From Ampelomyces quisqualis (taxonomy: Eukaryota; Ascomycota; Dothideomycetes; Pleosporales; Phaeosphaeriaceae), in contig JAGTXZ010000018.1 of assembly GCA_018398575.1 (NCBI GenBank), positions 1,240,001-1,304,000 on the forward strand: a stretch of DNA of 64,000 bases, in the 5' to 3' direction. A model generated the notes under the pieces. It did no database searches. It had not been told where the DNA came from and worked only from the letters and a program-made list of their open reading frames with translations. Below, piece after piece: positions 55,596 through 64,000 of the stretch. Position 1 is the first letter of the stretch, and the number at the start of each line of letters is the position of its first letter. Made by a program: the position numbers and the translations under genes.

Positions 55596-56393
55596 GTTGA
55601 TTAAAGATGTAGTGGGTGAGACGTATGACGGTCGAGCTTGCCGGACTCGAATCGAAGAAGTGCTGCTCCTCAGAATTGAACGAACGTGCAAAAGGTAATG
55701 GGAGATCAGACGTCCTTATAGTCCCGTAGTCAAGCACTGAACAACATGGTCTGCGCTACCCAGGTACTCGATTGAGACCATCGAACCTCGTTATTGTACC
55801 ATCTGCTGCCCCTGAGAGTCTGTTCGCGATCTCCGCAAGCCCAAAGGCCTACATTCAGCGCAAGCGTGCAAGATGCGGTGTCGTGCCCCTATGTGATTTC
55901 AAGCCACATAAACCTAGGCCTGCGATGCGCGCTCTGGATATTGACCTCTAACCCATTTGAATCGTGCTAGCACTCTGCTAGCAGTGCAGATGGCAATTGG
56001 CTGGTGGCCTTGGTGGCGCGAAGGTTCAGCCGCAGCGGCTCGGTCGATATCGTGGGCAAGGCTGTACGGGCCTGGAAACGAGGCTGGCAGGGATGAAAGG
56101 CGTAGATCCAATGAGTATTTGGGCATTTTGATAAACCAGGAATTTATTTTTTTATTTTGGCGCTTCATCGAAAGCTGGGACTGTGTCGCCACGAGGCGAT
56201 GGGAATCTACAATGTGGAAGCCACTAGACCCATGACTAGCCCAACTCACTGGGTAGCGTCCACGTGGCGGTTTTGTGAAATTATATCAATAACTAGACTA
56301 TTCAACACGAGAGCGCAAGTGCAGTCAAACCGTGTTTTTCGAATACACCGAATTGAGGCAGCACCAGCGCACGGTCACCGCTCGTCCAGAAGC
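55596..56393. other. Intergenic: promoter of chitin-binding gene and 3' flank of NLR relic
   Basis: About 800 bp, no gene recognised. Confidence 0.4.
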
Positions 56394-59300
56394 TCAACCA
56401 CAACTCCATCCGCGAACTCGGCCTCCAGATCGTCCTTTCCCCCCCTTCCGTTTCCCTCGTAACATATCCACCCACTCCGACACTCCATCCCTACTGTACT
56501 CTTCTTCCGCAAATACCCAGTCAAATTCTCTCAGTAGTATCCTCTCCTGTACATCACCATTCTCGACGATCTGATACACCCACAAACTCTTTCCTTTCCG
56601 CTCTGCTTCGACTGTGACTAGACTACACATACTTGTGAACGTATGAGGGTGATGTATGTCGATCTTTTCCCATTGCTCAAGCACTTGTCTAGCCAATGGC
56701 TCGGCTTCACCGTATCGTTCCTGGGCACGCAAAACAGATGACAGGTTGTTCAAGCTCGCCAGTGTCATGGGGTGTTGCTGTCCCAGCTTCGTTCCTCAGC
56801 CAGCTAGTACTTTCCGATTTAGGACCTCCGCTTCGCCGTATTTTCCCTGACTGTGCAACACGCCCGCCCAGGTTGTTTGTGCTCAGGAGCGTGTCTGGAT
56901 GTTGATCTCCCATGTTCCGAATTCGACCTTCCAGCGCAATGCGGCTGTACTTTTCTGACTCTTCGTATTTCCCAAGACATTGTAGCACGATTGCCAGGTT
57001 GATCGCGCTCATGAGCGTCAGGTTGTGATCTTTACCTACGATCCTCTCGTAGGTCGCAAGTGCTTGTCGTCTGAGTGCCTCGGACTCCTTGTAACTACCC
57101 AAGTCTTGCAGCACCCAAGCAAGGTTGCCCAGGCTGATCAGTGTTGATTCGTGATCTTGACCGAGCGCTCTAGTGCGACATGCTATCGCGCGGCGGTGAA
57201 GTGCCTCAGCTTCATTGTACTTGCCTCGGGTCTGAATTAATAGCCCCAGGATATTGACTACATTCATCGTGCCTTCATGGTCAACTCCAAGCATTTTCTC
57301 TTCGAATGTAAGTATGCGCTCCGCGGCCGGTTGTCCTGTCCCATAATCTCCTCGTAGCCACATGAATGTTGCCATACTCATGATAATACGTACCCATGCT
57401 TGCACTGTAGCTTCATCGGCGTAGGTGTTGTAAATCAGTCCTTCGACGTGCGGAAGCAGCTGTTCATACTCCGCATATGATTCGTAGCTCGCGTCGGGGA
57501 ATGTTTCCGCCATCAGGTATACGAACTTGGAGTCGTAGTGTTTTTTCTGGCCAGCCTTTGACGCCCAAAGCTGGGTGCAGAAGTGTACCAGCGGATGCAT
57601 GTCGCAAGTGTCGGTGGCCGTGGCGGTCGTGAGAGAATATGATAGCAGAAGATCACGATCATTCTCGTAGGATGTCTCGTCATTGTCCTGCTCGTTGAAT
57701 TCAGTAGGCGACTTTCTGTGTCGTCGCAAAACGGCCTCTGGGATGGCTTGCGAGCTGAAACAACTCATGAAGGATAAAAGCTCGGCAGCCGATGGCCTTT
57801 ACTCTCGTAAACTTTCAAAGGACATTTGCCATGTTGTCACTATCGAATTTGACATGCTTGCATCCCGGCGCGGGTCATCAGATTCCCAGTTTAGTAGAAA
57901 AGCTTTGTTCTCACTGTCCGCGCGAAGTTCGGCCATATAGCCAGCGATATTCATGTGCGGCCGGCGATTTATGTATGCAGCAGCCTAGCTGATGACGAGA
58001 GGCATATGATCGAGTGCAGCTAGCAAGGATATGGCGTCTAGTTCGTCTGGTGCATGTTGTAGCTTGTTGCGTAGAAGCTGAAGACCTTGATTCGTTTCCA
58101 TTGAGCGAACTTCCTTGATATGGTTATAACTCCCTACCAGCCTGGCTGCGGCTTCTTTACTTCGAGAAGTCACTAAAATCGAGCCATTTTGACTTTGAGG
58201 AATAAACGAAGACAACAGTGGCGGTAGGTCGTCAGAGGCTTTATTGCCTTTGCACTGTTGTGATCCAGCAAAGAACGTGTTGACATCATCGACGTTATTC
58301 AAGACCATCAGCCAAAACCCGTTTGCCTCATCGCAAAGCCAATCATACACGAGCTGTAAGACGTTCGTTCTTGGATCGTGTCGCCCTGGAAGTTCGAGCT
58401 TGTCGGCAAGAGCTCTGTGCGCTGCCTCGAATCGAGTCTGCGAACTAGCATGGACCCAGAAGGTCAGAGTACCCGGTCTCGAAGTCTGCTCGCCGTGAGC
58501 GTACTGTATGGCAAGTTGCGATTTCCTAGGGCAAATCAGTTTGATACAACTCGCAAGGCGCATGCGGGCTTACCCTACTCCACCGAGGCCGACAAGCGCG
58601 GCTCGCCCGCCCGGCCGCGCAAATTTGTTTCCTAGCCATTTGAGGATATCGGGACGGTGGACGACGAAGTCAGGGTCTGGAGCGAAAGGTATGGTGGAGA
58701 ACGACTTGTGACTACTCTTCGATAGACGAGCGTCTTAATCTCCAAAAGATTTGCTGTGCCCAGCCTTGTTTCGTATCTTGTTTTCTAGTCGACCAAAAAG
58801 CGCTCTCTTTTGTCTCTCCGTACAATGGCAGCATGTTCACACCAAAAATACCCTACAAGCAGTAGGCTGCATCCTCCTCGATTTTCGTTTCCCTGTTTTT
58901 CAGCCACGACATGCGCTCCTCAATGCTGACTCCATCTAGAGCCAGATCACCCCTGAGAATCTTGGCTCTGATCCCAGTGACTTGTTGAAGTTGCTGCGCC
59001 ATGAGAGATCTGTCCCCTAAGCGATGACCTTCGTTGGAAAAGAACTCGACCTTGGTTGGAGCGATCAGCTCCTGTAGAGTCCAGCCACGGCTAAACCACC
59101 TGCATCTTCTGAGGACATGGATTGGAAGGCCACCTTCGTTGCGTTTGATTGAAACATCAGGAAGGTAGACATAACAAGTCGTGGCGTTCCGATACCAAGA
59201 ATACATAGAGACAATAGCCTCAGCAAGCTCTGCACTGTTCGACTTGTCGATGCAGCAGTTTTCTTTGATACCGGGCGTGTTTGCCTGTGACTCCTGAAAT

Positions 59301-59415
59301 GTGAGTTCTTCATCGTCTGTTCCGCAGGTGTGTGAGAGAATGGCATCTCTTGGCGATTGAATCTGACAAGGCTGCATACGCCGTTATCCCTTCGCTCGAT
59401 GAGACGCATTCTCAA
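56394..59415 (-). pseudogene. Broken HET/NB-ARC/TPR (fungal NLR) gene
   Basis: Order of an incompatibility/immunity-type NLR: HET domain (AILSHTCGTDDEE, CCIDKSNSAEL, WFSRGWTLQELIAP; 59415-58856), NB-ARC with an intact P-loop GLGGVGKSQLA across an intron (donor GTAAGC, acceptor CCCTAG, near 58,580-58,530), then kinesin-light-chain TPRs. Damage: a frameshift after the first ~20 codons (near 59,360), HET conserved W changed to C, part of the HET core missing before CCIDK, a stop at 58855, TAG for CAG at 57987, a probable TAA for CAA at 57801, a 1-bp insertion near 56,865 and a TGA at 56798. The C-to-T stops look like RIP. It is unlikely to make a working NLR, though the TPR part still has a 353-codon open stretch (57768-56707). 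Confidence 0.82.
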
Positions 59416-59856
59416 AGGTTGCCTGAGCCGACAAGGAAAGGAGGGAAATCAAACAGTAAAATGACACGATTTGCAGGTAACCAGAGACCGAACTTGATGG
59501 TGCTCATGGGCGAGTTGGCTGTGTCTCGTTGTTGGGCGGCTATGCTTGTGTTTCGTCTGGCGCCCCCATGTGCAGGGGCACAAGTACTCCGTACTTACAA
59601 GAAGTAGAGTGATTGGCTGGCCATGCACAGCACGGTCTGCCAAGTTGCAAGATAGGTCAGACATCACCACCATCAGGAGTTGCGCAGTATTGTGACAAGC
59701 TTGATGGTCAATATAGTGGGGGTATCATTTCGTCTTGTACCAGTGATCAGTTATCCGTCCTGCTCATCTCGAGTCCTGCGCAGAGGCAAAACCGCGGATT
59801 TCCAACACAGCTTCTGTGATACGCTCGTCGTCGAACGTCGGTGATGTCGACAGCGT
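59416..59856. other. Intergenic, no gene seen
   Basis: About 440 bp between the NLR relic and the small gene on the - strand. No coding signal recognised. Confidence 0.4.
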
Positions 59857-60124
59857 TTAGTTGGAGATCTTGGGGCTGACCTTCTTGCCGGTAACCTTCT
59901 CAAAGGCTTTACGCATGCCGTCGGTCTGGAGTCGCTAATCAGCCATGTTCCAAGAGCACACTTGTGTGCAATGCGGGCGTCACGTGACGTACGATTTTCT
60001 CGCTCAAGCCGCGATTGCCCGCGATTTTCTGTCCATGGGCACCGCCGAACTTCTTCGCACCAGCCCCGAAAGCCTTATCGAGGGGATCTTGCTTGACAGC
60101 ACCTGCCTGGTTGTTGGAGTTCAT
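59857..60124 (-). CDS. Small hydrophilic protein, 66 residues
   Basis: Model: exon 1 60124-59993 (44 codons), intron 59992-59926 (GTACGT...CTCCAG, 67 bp), exon 2 59925-59857. The sequence is Gly/Lys/Ala-rich with no signal peptide or membrane segment: DPLDKAFGAGAKKFGGAHG in exon 1, then a short amphipathic helix GMRKAFEKVTGKKVSPK in exon 2. The clean phase-0 intron and a downstream in-frame stop support a real gene. I recall similar small proteins in other ascomycetes but no function; a stress-related or intrinsically disordered role is a guess. Confidence 0.65.
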
Positions 60125-60784
60125 GATGAAGGTTTTCTTATGGTGTAAAAATTGGATGCTGCACAGATGAAGGGCGCTTGTGGTTGTGGTGGGTGTGGTG
60201 TGCGACAGTGGTGAGGGGCGGGCGGCGCGACAAGTCTTTATCATGGTCTACCCAAGTCGGTGAGAGGTGTCACGGGACCCACGGCGTCACACACGTCCCC
60301 ATGGTATCGCCCAGATTGCAGGGGATTCTTATTGAGATTGGCTTTCGGGCGCTTTCAGCCAGCTGCCGATTCGATGCACGTGGCTGTGCAAGCGCGCAAC
60401 TCGTTCCAGCTGACAACATCTTCCTCACGAAGCAGTTTCAATTCTCTCTTGTCGCCAGTCCTGGAAATGTGGACGAGAACGCAGTTCACAGCTCTAAACT
60501 GATCCTACGCATGTTACTGATCAATCTGAAGCTGCAAAGTATGTGGAAATCTCACCAAGACTTTTGACTGCGCCACAATACCTAGTTACTCGACGCGTCA
60601 CGCAAGTCATGGCCCAGCCACATCCGACCACTTCCGACGTCAAATCGTCCCAGCCGTCCAGCACAAAAATGTTCCAGGGCGTGTTAGACATGGCAGTACA
60701 TTATAGTAGTAACTAGGTTGAAAGCTCGTCACCCGCGACAAAGCCTCGCTTGCAGCCTGGAAATACTGCAGCCCTGTCAACTCC
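60125..60784. other. Intergenic: promoter of small gene, 3' flank of Sac phosphatase
   Basis: About 660 bp. Contains a CACGGGACCCACGGCGTCAC stretch near 60,270. No gene recognised. Confidence 0.4.
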
Positions 60785-63700
60785 TTATCCCCACACCAAC
60801 TTCTTGAGCGAATACTCAAGCTGCTCAAGATACCCCGTCGTCTTCTTCGCGTCTGCTAGACTGATGATATCCTTCTCTTCCACCTTGAGCTGCCTATCTT
60901 GTTCCTTGTAGTCCATTCCTTCTTGCTCCATATCGGGTACGTTCCACTTCCCTGCGCTCTTCTGCGTCTTGTTTGCAACGCGCGCAATCTCGTCGCAGAC
61001 ACTCTTTACCAACTCGGCCTCATTGTCTGGAGTACCTGGAGCCTCGCTAGAAGAAATGTTGCTGCGGGGTGGAAGGGCCTTGAAAGCTAGGAAGCGACCT
61101 GCATCGCTTGGCTTTTCCTGCTTCTTGTCGCCTTGCTGGCGCTGCTCGTCGTGTGCAACTTCCGAGTCTAGCGCTCGTGTATTTCGCCGAATGAGTGCAC
61201 CATGGCCGCTTTCTGCTTTGTACCGGATCACGAATCCGACATTCTTCTCCGTGTCCATGTGGCGATGCGCGAGAGTGCTTGTGACGTATACACCATGCAT
61301 GAGACCCTGAACATTGTCAAGACGTATGCGCTCAAACTCTCGGACCTTTTCGGTGCCCCAGTCTAGCCGGCAGAAGTACAGCGCCTTGCCTGTGAGCAAA
61401 AGAACGGCCTCTTCAAAAGTCGCTGTTTTGACTTGGTTCGCAGCAGTTGGTACAGTCAGTGTCCAGCCATGAATCAGATCTTCGTCATGATCTTCGATTA
61501 CGATGCCTACACAGCGATCGATGGCTTGCTGTCGAACCTTCCTCATGTCGATGAAATAGTCGGAGCTCTTCATGTCTGCTTCAAACTCGGCAAAGATAGT
61601 GTCTGTGGCGCGGCCGAGCAGATAGTCGATTAGTGCTTGTGTGAAGTAGTCATTGACAATATTGTTGTAGTAGCGAGTTAGCGTGAGCCCAAAGTCGGTC
61701 AAAGCACCTGTAATCTGGCGCTTGCGAGTCCTCGTAAAGTCCCCTTTCAGTGCTGCAGTGCCGGCATACTGACGTGATATAGCATCACCGTTGTCTGCCC
61801 ATAAGGTATTAAACCAGCTTGTGCTAGGGTCATTTTGCAAGTCAATGTTGAAACTACCGGCGGAGAGTTGAGCTTCTAGCGCAGTCCTCGCGCAGGCAGA
61901 TTGCACGACATTCGTGCGATCTAGGCAATCCATACAGTTGGTGCGCAATACGCCAGACTGCTTGTGCGTAACCTGGTCATCCTTGATAGTAGTCCAACCG
62001 GTTGACTTTGCAAACGGTTCCAGCGTATCCATGAGTCTAGAGACATTCTCGAAGTGCATACCGCGACACACGTTGTGGAAGTCGAACCATTCAAAATCCA
62101 ATTGCGTTCCCTTCCCATCAAGACCTCCATGTTCATTCAACGCTGTGGCATGCTTCTCGTACGATTCGCCAATCTTGGCCTCAGTGCCATGCTTGTCGAT
62201 GAGAGAGGCACAGTAGATGTCTCCATACCGCGCAGAAAGATCAGCGAAGTGCCTCTTGAATGCGCTGGCATTTGTCTCAAAAGTACCCCAGGTGCTAACC
62301 TGAGGCTTGAGGCTGTACGGAGACTGAGAGAAAAAGAGCGGTATAGAGCCGCGACATTGCATGTACGAGAAGAGTGTGTCCTGCGACGTACTCCAAGTCG
62401 GCGAAGAAAGTATTTGCTCGGTCTCGACGGAATTCGCCGTATTGCCCTCATCGTCTGTGCCTCGTCGCAAATAACGGAGACCGGCTCGCTTAGTAGAACG
62501 TCGAGATATCAGGGTCAGGAGGAAGTCTTTCGTATCTGAACTCTCGGGTGGCGGAGTGTCTGTATGTGTATCCGAGTCCGTCTCTGCTGCTTTCCTCTGC
62601 TTTTCATGCCATGACTCTAATTGTATATCGTCTGGGGTTATGGATGGATCTATTACAGCGCTGCTAGGTCGAGTATCTGAAACCTTGATGGTGAAGGGTC
62701 TTTGTCCAACGAAGCCTTGGATGATTGGAAGAACGAAAGAGTGCTGACCAGCATCTATGAAGGGTGCAATGACGTGCTGATTCCAGAAGAACTAAATCCC
62801 GTGTAAGCATGAGTTTTGTAGTGTATGAGCGGGATCCGTACTTACCAGAGGATCAAATTGTTTGAACAACGGTAAGCTAGAATTTGGACACACGATGCCA
62901 ATACCATGGGACAGATCGTAGTCGTAGGAATAGAAGAAATTCCCAGACGAAAAGTACATGCGTGTGGTCTGAAGGATCTTTGGCAGCAACGCTGTTGTGG
63001 TAGCATCCTTTTGTCCTTGGAGGGCTTTTGGAATGTCCTCGGGCTTGACGTCGTCTGGCGCAACCTTCTGATGGGTAGGCAAAGATGCCGAGTCCGTGGA
63101 TACAGGGTCCTTGGAGGGCTGCTCTTCGATCGGAAGCGATGCAACATTCTTTGGCGCGCTTGCTGCCGCATTCTCCGACGAGCCCAAACCTTGGGCTCGC
63201 CTACTGTCGGCACTCCAGCCCTTCCCAGAGAACCACTTCGCGGCAAAGCGGCCGTAGACGCCTTTACGCTGTATGACATCGGCAGCCACGCTCGTGTCGC
63301 GCTGCGACTGGGTCTTTTGCCCGGTGACCGGGTTGGTGACCTCGCTAGACACAGTTGCGCCATCCTCGATCAACGAGTCTGTCACACTGGGCGCGTCGTC
63401 CTGGTCCTCGCTGTCAGCATCTTCTTGCCCAGCTGCCTGCGCCTTGTTGCATCGCGGCACATGTGCACGCGCGATCGCAATGGCTTTGTCGGCTTCGGCC
63501 TGCGATGAGAGCGGAATCAGGGTGACGTCGGTGATGTTGTAGATGGGCTTGCCGCGTATCTGAGCCACGTGCTCCCGACCGGTTATGGATATCAAGAACA
63601 GACATGTCGCCACTTTGAGCAGCCCTGTGCACCCTGCATCAGCTTGTGTCGAAGCAATTGGCACGCAAGCATGATGAATCCCGCACCAATAATGCCATGC

Positions 63701-63885
63701 GCCTCGACCCATGTCGGCGCAGAGGCTTCTTCCCGCCGGTCTTTGAGCAGTGGTCCTACATTTCCCTGGTAATCAACCTTGATAGCGTGCTGCGTCGCGG
63801 GCGGGTGGTTGCGCGGCGGGGCAGGCTGGAGGATCAGACCATCAGCAGCCGCGAAGATGAGCAGCTTCCGGACGAGATTCGGCAT
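60785..63885 (-). CDS. Sac1-domain phosphoinositide phosphatase (hSac2-like)
   Basis: Removes phosphates from phosphoinositides on membranes. Model: exon 1 63885-63687, intron 63686-63625, exon 2 63624-62846, intron 62845-62792, exon 3 62791-60785; 994 residues, joins in phase. The Sac catalytic P-loop CX5R is intact: NCMDCLDRTN with Cys612 and Arg618, preceded by DFEWFDFHNVCRGMHFENV. The N-terminal Sac part (GIIGLLKVATCLFLISI and FFYSYDYDLSH) is split by a low-complexity acidic insert (about 140-260). The C-terminal region (residues about 740-860, TFEEAVLLLTGKALYFCRLDW) fits an hSac2/INPP5F homology domain. No membrane anchor, unlike Sac1 itself, so a peripheral endosomal or Golgi protein is likely. 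Confidence 0.88.
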
Positions 63886-64000
63886 CTTCACTGCAGCGGC
63901 CCTTGCGCACCAAACTGGTGGTGATTCGGAGATAGCGACACGGCCATGGAGCATGCAGGCGTGATGCTGGTAGCGTTCGGGCGACCGATGACGTTGTTCA
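63886..64000. promoter_or_regulatory. 5' flank of Sac phosphatase gene
   Basis: Last 115 bp of the window, upstream of the ATG at 63885. An in-frame ATG at 63954 is less likely because MPNLVRKLLIF begins the conserved N-terminus. Confidence 0.4.

Noticed and set aside
1..64000. tRNA or rRNA genes
   Set aside because: No cloverleaf-type A/B boxes or rRNA core sequences were recognised by eye; a tRNA scan would be needed to be sure.

Overview
The window looks like nuclear DNA of a filamentous ascomycete (Pezizomycotina; a Dothideomycete such as a Pleosporales species is my best guess). The evidence is short introns of 46-75 bp with GT..AG ends and CTNA-type branch sites, Zn2Cys6 regulators, a multi-intron hybrid histidine kinase, a HET/NB-ARC/TPR gene, and AT-rich blocks in which CAG, CAA and TGG codons have become TAG, TAA and TAG, the signature of repeat-induced point mutation (RIP).

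Layout. Bases 1 to about 17,680 are a transposon graveyard. It holds two RIP-destroyed Ty3/Gypsy chromoviruses on the + strand: one from the left edge to about 8,920 (its left repeat is cut by the window edge) and one at 10,193-17,314 with LTRs of about 260 bp. The composition changes sharply near 17,680 to gene-rich DNA. Gene order after that: mitochondrial DNA polymerase gamma (+), a small mitochondrial membrane protein (-), ceramide synthase (-), a UVRAG/Vps38-like protein (-) divergent from an mL67/Mhr1-family mitoribosomal protein (+), a GFA-domain protein (+), an AT-rich relic, a 13-exon hybrid histidine kinase (-), a Zn2Cys6 regulator (+), a second relic, a secreted protein (+), an Osh1-type oxysterol-binding protein (-), the F1-ATPase assembly chaperone Atp12 (-), a third relic, a CTF1/FarA-like regulator (+), a secreted two-module chitin-binding protein with a long repeat stalk (-), a broken HET/NB-ARC/TPR gene (-), a 66-residue conserved-looking protein (-) and a Sac1-domain phosphoinositide phosphatase (-).

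Themes. At least four nuclear genes here serve mitochondria (DNA polymerase, mL67/Mhr1, Atp12, the small membrane protein). Four others serve lipid or membrane traffic (ceramide synthase, UVRAG-like, OSBP, Sac phosphatase). No operon-like logic is expected; neighbours are linked only by shared divergent promoters. Intron-exon structures were worked out by hand. All multi-exon models given have summed exon lengths divisible by three and join conserved motifs.

Most unusual points: in-frame tandem repeats at the same place (between RNase H and integrase) in the pol genes of both retroelements; a long decayed antisense reading frame between pol and the 3' LTR of the second element; a GC-AG intron in the histidine kinase; and minisatellite-expanded N-termini in two mitochondrial precursors.
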